A model generated the notes under the pieces. That model searched no databases, had not been told where the DNA came from, and saw nothing but the letters and a program-made list of their open reading frames with translations. Positions 1-5,813 of a DNA stretch of 6,633 nucleotides are shown in pieces. Origin of the DNA: Leptospiraceae bacterium (GTDB taxonomy: Bacteria > Spirochaetota > Leptospiria > Turneriellales > Turneriellaceae); assembly GCA_016788945.1 (NCBI GenBank), contig JAEUSA010000269.1, forward strand, positions 1 through 6,633, written 5' to 3'. The first letter of the stretch is position 1. Each line of letters begins with the position of its first letter. Made by a program: the position numbers and the translations under genes.

Positions 1-1054
1 CACCATAACCCACCAGTACACCGGCGATCGCACCGATCGCCGCAGCGCCGCGAGCGTCGACATTATTGCAGCCTGCCGTAATGGCGACCAAACCGCCCAG
101 AATACCATTTACCACCATACTCACATCAGGGCGTTTGAACAGCATCCACGACATAATAATTGCAGCCATGCCGCCGGTACAGGCGGCGAGGTTCGTGGTG
201 ATCGCAATGACGGCAAATGAGCCGTCTTTAATGGCGCCCGTCGAACCCGGATTAAAACCGAACCAACCGAACCACAGAATGAACATGCCGAGCACCGACA
301 TACTCATATTGTGTCCGAGTATCGGTTTCACATCGTGGTGCGCACCGAATTTTCCGATGCGGGGCCCGAGTGCGATCGTGCCGGCAAGGCCCATCCAACC
401 GCCGAGCGAGTGCACGACTGTCGAACCGGCAAAGTCGATGAAGTTGTGTTTTGCCAGCCAGCCGATATTTTTTGCGTCGAACAGATTCGACCAGACCAGA
501 CTGCCGAACAGCGGATAGATTAAAGTGCTGCAGATGAAAGAGAATACAACGTACGAAATAAATTTTGTGCGCTCAGCCATTGCGCCCGATACGATCGTTG
601 CGGCAGTGCCGGCGAACACCATCTGGAAAAAGAGAAATCCGTAGTTGAAGGCAATCGGTTTACCATCGGGACTCTCCAGTAATTTATCGAAAAATTGCGG
701 CATACCGACGCCGAAACCCGCAATGACCTGCGGGCCAAACATCAGCGAAAAGCCGAGCATCCAATAGCCAACAGAACCGACGAGAAAGTCAGAAATATTT
801 TTCATGAGAATGTTCACGGCGTTTTTTTTGCGTGAAAAACCGGTCTCGACATAAGCGAAGCCCGCCTGCATGAAAAAAACGAGAAAACCTGCGACCATGA
901 GCCACAGTAGATCGGCGTCAGAGCGCAGCGTTTTAACAGCGTCTTCGGCATTAAACGCGGGTTTTTTATCCTCTGCCCACAGCGAGAAGATCGGCAGCAT
1001 AACCACCAAGGGTATACTAACCCGTCGAAAAATACTCATCCATCTGTTGCGCAT
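1..1054 (-). CDS. amt: Ammonium transporter, Amt/MEP/Rh family (3' end outside window)
   Basis: This gene encodes an inner-membrane channel that takes up ammonium/ammonia. Reading the minus strand from ATG at 1054 gives 351 open codons to the window edge, so the C-terminus is missing. Residues 1-27 look like a signal peptide (basic start, hydrophobic core, SLWA then ED), followed by the transporter. Family hallmarks seen are WLMVAGFLVFFMQAGFAYVE (51-70), SGAMAER (156-162), the DFAGSTVVH block (207-215) and WFGWFGFNPGS (261-271). Asp207 and His215 line up with E. coli AmtB Asp160 and the first pore His168; the second pore histidine would lie beyond the window. The block has Ser211 where E. coli has Gly. 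GAGGA at 1061-1065 lies 6 nt upstream of the ATG. The ATG at 1067 is out of frame and soon stops. Neither a GlnK gene nor the 3' end is visible. Family assignment is firm; substrate is from family knowledge. Confidence 0.95.
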   Translation of the reverse strand, partial: MRNRWMSIFRRVSIPLVVMLPIFSLWAEDKKPAFNAEDAVKTLRSDADLLWLMVAGFLVFFMQAGFAYVETGFSRKKNAVNILMKNISDFLVGSVGYWMLGFSLMFGPQVIAGFGVGMPQFFDKLLESPDGKPIAFNYGFLFFQMVFAGTAATIVSGAMAERTKFISYVVFSFICSTLIYPLFGSLVWSNLFDAKNIGWLAKHNFIDFAGSTVVHSLGGWMGLAGTIALGPRIGKFGAHHDVKPILGHNMSMSVLGMFILWFGWFGFNPGSTGAIKDGSFAVIAITTNLAACTGGMAAIIMSWMLFKRPDVSMVVNGILGGLVAITAGCNNVDARGAAAIGAIAGVLVGYG

Positions 1055-1149
1055 AAGCAATCCTCATGCTAAGAAAGCAATATTCATGCCAAAGCCTCTG
1101 TTATTGTATCAGCCTCATAATAGATTTACAGTCCGTTTTGAAAATTCAC
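1055..1149. promoter_or_regulatory. Divergent intergenic region between amt and the B12 operon
   Basis: This AT-richer stretch must hold the start signals for both directions. The sigma-54 site for amt is described separately. On the plus strand a CATAAT hexamer at 1116-1121 could be the -10 box for the riboswitch transcript, but no matching TTGACA-like box lies 16-18 nt before it. On the minus strand a TACAAT could be a secondary sigma-70 -10 box for amt, also without a good -35. The plus-strand promoter is therefore inferred, not recognised. Confidence 0.35.
1075..1092 (-). promoter_or_regulatory. Sigma-54 (-24/-12) promoter for amt
   Basis: The minus strand reads TTGGCATGAATATTGCTT. This has the TGGCA -24 element, a 5-nt gap after TGGCAT, and the TTGC -12 element with the invariant GG and GC about 10 nt apart, as in the sigma-54 consensus. 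It points at amt. Initiation about 12 nt past the GC would fall near 1065, giving a very short leader that begins at the Shine-Dalgarno sequence. Nitrogen-regulated amt genes often use sigma-54 with an NtrC-type activator, so the context fits. I see no clear palindromic activator site in the 60 nt upstream. Confidence 0.65.
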
Positions 1150-1341
1150 TGTGACGGGTGATGGCGGTACCTCGTACCGCTGTCATTAAAGAGGAAGTCC
1201 GGTGAGATTCCGGCGCTGACCCGCAACCGCAATGGGGCTCGGCAAAAAATCGGTTCGCGCCCGCACGGCGCGAACAAAAATCTACGGCAGCGAAGCGCTT
1301 TAGCAGCGGTTTGTCTGCAAGCCGCGAGGCCGTAGATTTTT
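1150..1341 (+). ncRNA. Cobalamin (B12) riboswitch
   Basis: This cis-acting RNA senses a cobalamin and normally represses the downstream genes when the vitamin is abundant. The conserved core is plain: AAGAGGAAGTCCGGTG (from about 1188) followed by GATTCCGGCGCTGACCCGCAA, which match the B12-box consensus around P3-P5. A strong hairpin, GCGGTAC-ctc-GTACCGC, sits just 5' in the P2 position, extended by further pairs with wobbles. Downstream are a 9-bp hairpin (1253-1261 with 1267-1275) and an AGCCGCGAGGCC segment near 1320-1331 that fits the 3' core (family form AGtCAGGAgACC). The canonical CACTG...GGGAAGG arm is not obvious, so this may be a compact or divergent subclass, and both boundaries are approximate. 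It is on the same strand as, and upstream of, the lipoprotein-DUF6580-PP-loop genes. Confidence 0.88.
1276..1341 (+). promoter_or_regulatory. 13-bp stem overlapping riboswitch 3' end; possible terminator/alternative fold
   Basis: AAAAATCTACGGC (1276-1288) is perfectly complementary to GCCGTAGATTTTT (1329-1341), enclosing about 40 nt that contain the presumed 3' core of the riboswitch. The 3' arm ends in a T-run, and a second T-run (1346-1351) follows at once. It could be an expression-platform hairpin that terminates transcription, or simply a peripheral arm of the aptamer. The pairing is seen; its role is inference. Confidence 0.5.
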
Positions 1342-1525
1342 GAGATTTTTTACCGGGCCTTTAGCCGGGAACTCTTGTGCGCCTGGCCCGAGGATACGGC
1401 CATTCGCCGAAAAAATTCGAGTAAATTTTTTTATGCTCGAACAGCGGGCTCCGGGACCAAACGGGAGCCGAAAGACACAGCGCCTGTGTGAATTCTGCTC
1501 ACGGTTTATCCCAATAAGGGGCAAC
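1342..1525 (+). promoter_or_regulatory. Structured 5' leader between riboswitch and lipoprotein start
   Basis: These 184 nt show no gene of their own; the reading frame is open by chance. Several small inverted repeats are visible: CGGGCC/GGCCCG (1354-1359 with 1385-1390), TTCGAG/CTCGAA (1416-1421 with 1436-1441) around a T-run, GGCTCC/GGAGCC (1447-1452 with 1464-1469), and ACACAG-CGC-CTGTGT (1475-1489). None has the hairpin-plus-T-tail form of a clear terminator. The leader may be part of the riboswitch expression platform. Confidence 0.4.
1516..1521 (+). promoter_or_regulatory. Ribosome binding site that fixes the lipoprotein start
   Basis: AAGGGG lies 4 nt before ATG 1526. The alternative upstream starts in the same frame (TTG 1340 and ATG 1433) lack such a site and would place the signal peptide deep inside the protein. 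Confidence 0.7.
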
Positions 1526-2785
1526 ATGAAAATTCACCAATTGACGATGACAGCGTTTGGGGCGTTTGCCGCCCTCGCTTTAACGAGATGTGCGGGCAAC
1601 GCCGCAATGGACGCGAATACGAATGTAACCGGGAGTGTCTCAACCTTCTCGGGCAGAATTATCGATGCGCCGATTAAAGGGCTTGAGTATCGCACTGCGA
1701 CGCAGAGTGGCGTGACCGATGCTGACGGCTCGTACCGCTACGCCGCGGGAGAGCGCGTAACATTCTTTATCGGCAAGACCGTATTGGGCACTGCCGATGC
1801 GGGTACTTACGTCACGCCCGAAAACTTTTCGGCGAATGGGCTCAGTGACCAGAGCGTAAAAAATATTCTACGTTTTTTGCAGACTCTCGACGCTGATGGC
1901 TCGCATGGCAACGGCATCGAAATCACGCAGACAGTGCGCGATTTGCTCGTGGCAACGAGCATTAATTTTAACCAGACCGCCACGGCATTCGATAACGACA
2001 TCATTGTGAAAGCCGCAATTCAGGTGTCGCGTGGCGCAGCAACGCCGCTCATCAGCGAAACGAGCGCGTTGGCGAGTTTTCTCGCCTACCGCTTTTCCGG
2101 TTCCTTCACCGACAATTATGGCGGAAAACACTTTCTCACCGCCGCAGCGTGGCAATTGAAAGACAGTTGGACCAACCAGACCGACAGTATCGTCAAAATA
2201 AACGGTATCGCCCGATACTTTATCATACAAAAATCAGCAGCCGACGCTTTTAACGCCTCGAAATTTCAAAAGGTGGTTTACATACCGACGAACGATGGTT
2301 CGTTTTACACCTGTACACTCTCACCTTTTGATAACGCAGATGCAGCGACTGCTGAAGCCATCACTGATTCTTCAGTGAAAACAAATCCCGGCGTCACCGG
2401 TTGTGGATCGTTCGCGTGGACCAAGATGACCCCCGTGGCGATGCCGCTGACCGGCAATTGGAAAGACCCGTATTCGGGAAAACACACAGTGACGCTGTCG
2501 ACGTGGACGGTAGATTTTGGTGCGCCGGCGAGCGATGCGATCATTCGCTACAATGCCATCAATGATTATATCGTCATCCAGAAGCCAGCAAACGATGCGT
2601 TTAATCCCTCGAAGTTTCAGAAGATTGTCATCACTCAGGCGAACGGCTCGTGGTATTTTTGTACGCTGAGCCCGTTTGATTCGGCTACGGCCGATGCCGC
2701 CGCCGCGATCACCGACAGCACCAACAAGACGAGCCCGGCCACCGGTGGCTGCAGCGGTTTCAGTTGGACGCAATTGATACCTTGA
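1526..2785 (+). CDS. Predicted lipoprotein with two tandem Cys-pair domains, B12-riboswitch controlled
   Basis: This is a 419-residue exported protein of unknown function. Residues 1-21 form a signal peptide and Cys22 is the likely lipidated residue (ALTRC). Arg at -1 is unusual, although spirochaetal lipoboxes are loose. Residues 42-95 resemble the N-terminal domain often seen in bacterial surface lipoproteins (SGRIIDAPIKGLEY...TDADGSYRY...VTFFIGKTVLG). Residues 97-185 are helical-looking. Two copies of a domain of about 110 residues follow, at 191-303 and 309-419. Both carry GKH or GGKH, an AF-N-SKFQK block, a CTLSPFD motif and an ending like GCxxFxWT. Cysteines 263/293 and 379/409 have identical spacing of 30, which suggests a disulphide in each copy. 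The domain resembles uncharacterised surface-protein repeats I remember ending in GCGGFxWT. Being first behind the riboswitch, it could capture cobamides at the cell surface, in the way BtuG/BtuH lipoproteins do in Bacteroides; this is inference, with no sequence similarity claimed. Confidence 0.85.
   Translation: MKIHQLTMTAFGAFAALALTRCAGNAAMDANTNVTGSVSTFSGRIIDAPIKGLEYRTATQSGVTDADGSYRYAAGERVTFFIGKTVLGTADAGTYVTPENFSANGLSDQSVKNILRFLQTLDADGSHGNGIEITQTVRDLLVATSINFNQTATAFDNDIIVKAAIQVSRGAATPLISETSALASFLAYRFSGSFTDNYGGKHFLTAAAWQLKDSWTNQTDSIVKINGIARYFIIQKSAADAFNASKFQKVVYIPTNDGSFYTCTLSPFDNADAATAEAITDSSVKTNPGVTGCGSFAWTKMTPVAMPLTGNWKDPYSGKHTVTLSTWTVDFGAPASDAIIRYNAINDYIVIQKPANDAFNPSKFQKIVITQANGSWYFCTLSPFDSATADAAAAITDSTNKTSPATGGCSGFSWTQLIP
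2096..2785 (+). repeat. Tandem domain duplication within the lipoprotein
   Basis: Copy 1 is encoded by 2096-2434 and copy 2 by 2450-2782. Shared protein blocks are SGSFTDNYGGKH/TGNWKDPYSGKH, the AFN-SKFQK-V block, FYTCTLSPFD/WYFCTLSPFD, AITDS and GCGSFAWTKM/GCSGFSWTQL. DNA identity is visibly lower than protein similarity, so the duplication is old and both copies are under selection. Confidence 0.85.
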
Positions 2786-2803
2786 AATGAATAAGGAAAT
2801 TAT

Positions 2804-3376
2804 ATGAAAAAAATTGATATCCGTTTTATCACGCTCCTCACAATTATTTTCGCGGCTGCATTCAGCCGCATCATTCCGCATCCGCCGAATTTTTCGCCCA
2901 TGGAAGCGATCACCCTGTTTGCTGCGGCCCATTTCAGCCGGCGCTGGCAGGCATTACTGATTCCGTTTGTTGCGATGTGGCTTTCGAGCCTGTTCATCGA
3001 CAATGTGATCTATGCTTCGGGCAAGGAAAAATTTCTCTGGGTATATCCCGGGTTTCACTGGCAGTACCTGAGTTATGCGCTCATTGCCTTGATTGGTTTC
3101 AGCCTCATGCGCCAGCAAGTAACTGCGCTGCGTGTTGCGGCGGGCGGCCTCAGCGCAGCAATGTTGTTCTTCGTGCTGACGAATTTCGGTGTTTGGGTCG
3201 ACGGCAGCCTTTACCCGCAGACGGTGCAGGGCCTGATCGCTTGTTATGCCGCAGCTCTGCCGTTTTTTCGCGGTACGCTGATGGGGTTAACTCTATATCT
3301 CCCGGTGCTTTTTGGCGGATTTCACCTGTTACAGAAAAGGTATCCGCTGCTCAGGGCCAGTCGCGTTGCCGCATAA
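2804..3376 (+). CDS. DUF6580-type integral membrane protein
   Basis: This is a 190-residue hydrophobic protein starting 18 nt after the lipoprotein stop, with a good AAGGAA site (2793-2798). Five to six membrane segments can be drawn: about 7-24, 32-44 (weak), 47-68, 85-102, 108-130 and 155-176. Motifs I associate with DUF6580 are NFSPMEAITLFAAAHFSRR (29-47), LTNFGVWVDGSLYP (125-138) and GLIACYAAALPFFRGTLMG (143-161). After the last motif the family usually has an acidic residue (GD); here it is GLTLY. The family is annotated only as a putative transport protein, with the size and look of an ECF S-component. Its place between a B12-controlled lipoprotein and a PP-loop ATPase suggests a part in moving a cobamide or precursor across the inner membrane. 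Family membership is fairly sure; the substrate is inference. Confidence 0.85.
   Translation: MKKIDIRFITLLTIIFAAAFSRIIPHPPNFSPMEAITLFAAAHFSRRWQALLIPFVAMWLSSLFIDNVIYASGKEKFLWVYPGFHWQYLSYALIALIGFSLMRQQVTALRVAAGGLSAAMLFFVLTNFGVWVDGSLYPQTVQGLIACYAAALPFFRGTLMGLTLYLPVLFGGFHLLQKRYPLLRASRVAA
3352..3356 (+). promoter_or_regulatory. Weak ribosome binding site supporting the TTG 3366 start
   Basis: CAGGG lies 9 nt before TTG 3366, inside the end of the DUF6580 gene. It favours this start over the in-frame TTG at 3312, which has no better site and would add 18 residues unlike the family's N-terminus. Confidence 0.4.
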
Positions 3377-4064
3377 GACTTTTTTTAACTGGTCTACCGG
3401 AAAAGACTCTGCCTTCGCGCTGTACCTGATGCAGCGCGAAGGCAATTTTGCCGTCTCGCATCTTTTGACTTCGGTTAACGCAGAACATAACCGGGTGTCG
3501 ATGCACGGCCTAAGGCGGATTTTGCTGGAGCAGCAGGCCGCGGCAACCGGACTACCACTCATTACCGTTGAGCTCAGCGAGACACCGAGCATGGCCGAAT
3601 ATGAGCAAAAGTTCGGTGATGCCGTACAGAGTCTCAGCGCACAGGGCTTTACGCATGCTGCTTTCGGCGACATTTTCCTCGCCGATTTGCGCCGCTATCG
3701 CGAAGAAAAACTTTCACCGGTAGGTATTAAAGCCGCTTTTCCCCTCTGGAAACGCGACACTGCGAAGTTAATCCGCGAATTTCTTGCCCTCGGCTTTCGG
3801 GCGGTCACCGTCAGCGTCAGCGCCGATAAATTGGGCGCCGATTTCGTCGGCCGTGAGGTAGACGAGGCGTTTCTTGCAGATTTGCCCTCCGGGGTCGACC
3901 CGTGCGGCGAAAACGGTGAATTCCATACTTTTTGTTATGCGGGGCCGGTGTTCGCGCGCGAAATCGGTTTCCGCATCGGTGAAAAGGTGTGGCGTGGGCC
4001 GAAATCATCCAATACGACGGTCGCAGAGCACGGCCATTGGTACGCCGACCTCGAGCCACTGTGA
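3366..4064 (+). CDS. PP-loop ATPase, COG2102 / Dph6-related (Atp_bind_4)
   Basis: This is a cytoplasmic ATP pyrophosphatase-type enzyme of 232 residues with the TTG 3366 start, which overlaps the DUF6580 stop by 11 nt. No ATG is available at the N-terminus. The AMP-forming PP-loop is STGKDS (10-15). Further family motifs are MHGLRR (46-51), FGDIFLADLRRYREEKL (100-116), FPLW (125-128) and GVDPCGENGEFHTF (176-189). The length is normal and no key residue is missing. Archaeal and eukaryotic Dph6 amidates diphthine on elongation factor 2, but bacteria have no diphthamide, so the 'diphthine-ammonia ligase' name should not be carried over. In this B12-riboswitch operon it more likely activates a carboxylate, perhaps on a corrinoid side chain or salvage intermediate. 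That is inference; the fold and ATP chemistry are established for the family. The start could be 3312 instead. Confidence 0.9.
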   Translation: MPHKTFFNWSTGKDSAFALYLMQREGNFAVSHLLTSVNAEHNRVSMHGLRRILLEQQAAATGLPLITVELSETPSMAEYEQKFGDAVQSLSAQGFTHAAFGDIFLADLRRYREEKLSPVGIKAAFPLWKRDTAKLIREFLALGFRAVTVSVSADKLGADFVGREVDEAFLADLPSGVDPCGENGEFHTFCYAGPVFAREIGFRIGEKVWRGPKSSNTTVAEHGHWYADLEPL

Positions 4065-4179
4065 ACTCCGCGACCTTTTGGACCGCATCGGGTCGCCCGC
4101 CATTGCCGGTAAGTTGGCGGCCCGCAGATTGCGCATAGCTTTGTCTTTACGCTGCGTTTCTTAAGCCTAACACGCCTTT
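4065..4179. other. Short intergenic gap before ilvH
   Basis: Two modest inverted repeats are present: GCGACC/GGTCGC (4070-4075 with 4091-4096) and CCGCCA/TGGCGG (4097-4102 with 4115-4120). Neither is followed by a T-run, so neither is a convincing terminator. No good promoter is recognisable, although TTGTCT at 4141 could be a weak -35. Whether ilvH is transcribed with the B12 operon or separately cannot be decided from the sequence. Confidence 0.4.
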
Positions 4180-4653
4180 ATGAAGCATGTGCTTTCGGTG
4201 AAAGTGAATAATGCTGCCGGTGTGTTGAGTCACGTTACGGGGCTCTTTACACGGCGCAGTTACAATATCGATTCACTCTGCGTGGGTGAAACGAATGATC
4301 CGAAATATTCTGTCATCACGCTCGTAATCGACGAAGAAGCTTCGATGATTGACCAGATCACGAAGCAGCTGCTGAAGCTGATGGACGTTATCGAAATTCA
4401 GAATCTGACCGGTGAAATATCGGTGAAGCGTGAGTTACTGCTCATTTGCATCGAGATTCAAAAAAACGAACGTGCAGAATTGCTGATGCTTTCGCGTCTG
4501 TTCGAGACGACGGTGATAGAGATGTCGCAGACGCAACTGTTATTGCAACTGGTGGCTGAGCCGCGGCGCGTGAATTATTTCCTTGAGGCAATCGAGGGTT
4601 TTAAAGTTGTCCACATGGCGCGCACCGGCGTTGTCGCGCTCGCACTGCCATGA
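4180..4653 (+). CDS. ilvH: Acetolactate synthase regulatory (small) subunit
   Basis: This 157-residue protein binds the catalytic subunit IlvB/IlvI, which makes acetolactate or acetohydroxybutyrate, the first committed step to branched-chain amino acids. It raises activity and usually confers valine feedback inhibition. Residues 1-75 are the ACT domain, with LSVKVNNAAGVLSHVTGLF (5-23) and RRSYNIDSL (25-33). The rest matches the ALS_ss C-terminal domain, ending in the typical VHMARTGVVALA. Asn11, Gly14 and Asn29 align with E. coli IlvH residues implicated in valine binding, so feedback control is probably kept. Length is close to the E. coli protein (163). A stop codon lies three codons before the ATG, so the start is secure, but I see no clear Shine-Dalgarno sequence. 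No catalytic-subunit gene is in the window. Its stop overlaps the next gene's start by ATGA. Confidence 0.95.
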   Translation: MKHVLSVKVNNAAGVLSHVTGLFTRRSYNIDSLCVGETNDPKYSVITLVIDEEASMIDQITKQLLKLMDVIEIQNLTGEISVKRELLLICIEIQKNERAELLMLSRLFETTVIEMSQTQLLLQLVAEPRRVNYFLEAIEGFKVVHMARTGVVALALP

Positions 4654-5813
4654 TCTCCTTAAGAAAAATTCACACTATGACGTATGCGAGCGCCGCAGTC
4701 GCTCGCATACGTCATAGTGCAATATTTTTGTTGTGGGCCACAGTTCACTGCGGCCCGACACCAGAAAAGTTCATAGAAAAGTCACAGGTCGCCCTCGCGC
4801 GCGAAGACTATGACGCGGCTCTGCTGTATATGAAAAACGCCTATGAGCTGGCGTTGCCGAAGGATTTTTTTATTACCAAACGCGACCTGTCGTTTTCGTT
4901 TTTGCGCGCCTCGCACGACGGCCAGAAAATTCTTCTCGTCGAGCGGAAAACACCGAAAAAAGTTTATGAACCGATGCGCGTTATGGTTATCAATCGCGCA
5001 CGCGATTCTCAGGCCAAAACCAATGTCCCGGGCAGAATTAAAGACGTGAACTTTTCTCCGGATGGTGAGTTCGCGGTTTTTTTGCAGCAGCCTGCGGCTA
5101 CGGCGAAAGATTGCAAAATGCTGCTCTGGCAGGTGTCGTCAGACAAAAGCGTCGAAATCGGTGCAACACACTGCGTGACCAAACCCGCGGTAAAAAACGA
5201 CGGTACAGTATGGTACATGCGCTCCGATCAGATTCATGTCTACGACCCTAAGAATGGAAAAGATGCCCTGTTCAATAAAGGTGTTCGCCCCGAAAAATCC
5301 GCAAAGAAATTCCCAGCGTACGCTTTTTTTCACGCGGCGCCCGATAATAAGGTGTGGATGATCTACGGTGCGGCCGGCAGTTACCGCTTATACCAACTCG
5401 GCGATAAACAGAAACTCGTATCCAAAGATATTGCCTCGCACCGTCTATATCTCGTTTCCGAAAGCAAAATTGCCGGCGTGTTTATCGGCGGGGCAGGGGC
5501 GCAGCAGTTTGTCACGCTGAACCCGAAAGACTCGCAGATCGGAAGGCGCATGAAAGCAAAAGTATGGGGCGACGCCGCTTTCATCAATGATCGCCAGTTT
5601 TTTTACATTGAAGACGGTGTGCTCGCTTACCGCAATGGCAAAGACGAAATCGAACTACCGTTTTGGGCTGAACAGATCGCCATCGGGGTGAAAGACGAGC
5701 TGTTGTTCTTATCATCCACCGGGTCGGCGATGCGTTATACGCACAAAACACCACCGCCCGAAGCGCTTAAAATCTACAACAAAGCAGTCGAGATCGACGA
5801 CAGTAAATCATGA
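4650..5813 (+). CDS. Predicted lipoprotein with beta-propeller-like body
   Basis: This is a 387-residue exported protein of unknown function. The N-terminus has a basic region, a short hydrophobic stretch (AIFLLWATV, 24-32) and Cys34, probably a lipidation site, with His at -1, which is loose for a lipobox. Residues about 40-70 (KFIEKSQVALAREDYDAALLYMKNAYELA) look like one TPR-type helical pair. From about 80 on, repeated beta-strand units such as SFLRASHDGQKILLV, VNFSPDGEFAVFL and VKNDGTVWYM recall TolB/WD40-like propellers; I do not recognise a named family. ATG 4650 overlaps the ilvH stop by ATGA. An in-frame ATG at 4677 is an alternative start giving 378 residues and the same signal peptide. 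A perfect 20-bp inverted repeat covers codons 8-24. The C-terminal PPPEALKIYNKAVEID may be another helical repeat. It likely acts in the periplasm or outer envelope. Confidence 0.8.
   Translation: MISLRKIHTMTYASAAVARIRHSAIFLLWATVHCGPTPEKFIEKSQVALAREDYDAALLYMKNAYELALPKDFFITKRDLSFSFLRASHDGQKILLVERKTPKKVYEPMRVMVINRARDSQAKTNVPGRIKDVNFSPDGEFAVFLQQPAATAKDCKMLLWQVSSDKSVEIGATHCVTKPAVKNDGTVWYMRSDQIHVYDPKNGKDALFNKGVRPEKSAKKFPAYAFFHAAPDNKVWMIYGAAGSYRLYQLGDKQKLVSKDIASHRLYLVSESKIAGVFIGGAGAQQFVTLNPKDSQIGRRMKAKVWGDAAFINDRQFFYIEDGVLAYRNGKDEIELPFWAEQIAIGVKDELLFLSSTGSAMRYTHKTPPPEALKIYNKAVEIDDSKS
4673..4719. repeat. Perfect 20-bp inverted repeat (hairpin), 7-nt loop
   Basis: The arm at 4673-4692 (CACTATGACGTATGCGAGCG) is exactly complementary to 4700-4719, around the loop CCGCAGT. 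Weaker A/T pairing may continue outside (AAAAAT before, ATTTTT after), with a T-run at 4725-4729. It lies 20 nt past the ilvH stop and covers the second possible start (4677) of the next gene. It may act as a partial terminator or attenuator, as an RNA stability or translation control element, or be an inserted palindromic repeat that stayed in frame. The structure is certain; its role is not. Confidence 0.9.

Noticed and set aside
66..523. Plus-strand open frames across the left end
   Set aside because: They are antisense to amt, whose protein matches its family throughout.
870..1154. 94-codon plus-strand open frame running into the intergenic region
   Set aside because: It is antisense to the amt start and promoter, with low-complexity composition and no domain.
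1340..1525. Upstream extension of the lipoprotein frame (starts at TTG 1340 or ATG 1433)
   Set aside because: No ribosome binding site at either start. The extension overlaps riboswitch and leader structures and would bury the signal peptide; ATG 1526 has AAGGGG and a proper signal sequence.
2372..2932. 186-codon open frame on the minus strand
   Set aside because: It lies antisense to the lipoprotein and DUF6580 genes, has arginine-rich composition typical of a shadow frame, and shows no recognisable domain.
4070..4120. Two adjacent small stems as a terminator for the B12 operon
   Set aside because: Each stem is only 6 bp with a large loop and has no T-run after it.
3874..4164. 96-codon plus-strand frame overlapping the end of the PP-loop gene and the gap before ilvH
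   Set aside because: Most of it is a shifted frame of the PP-loop gene, with no ribosome binding site or family resemblance.
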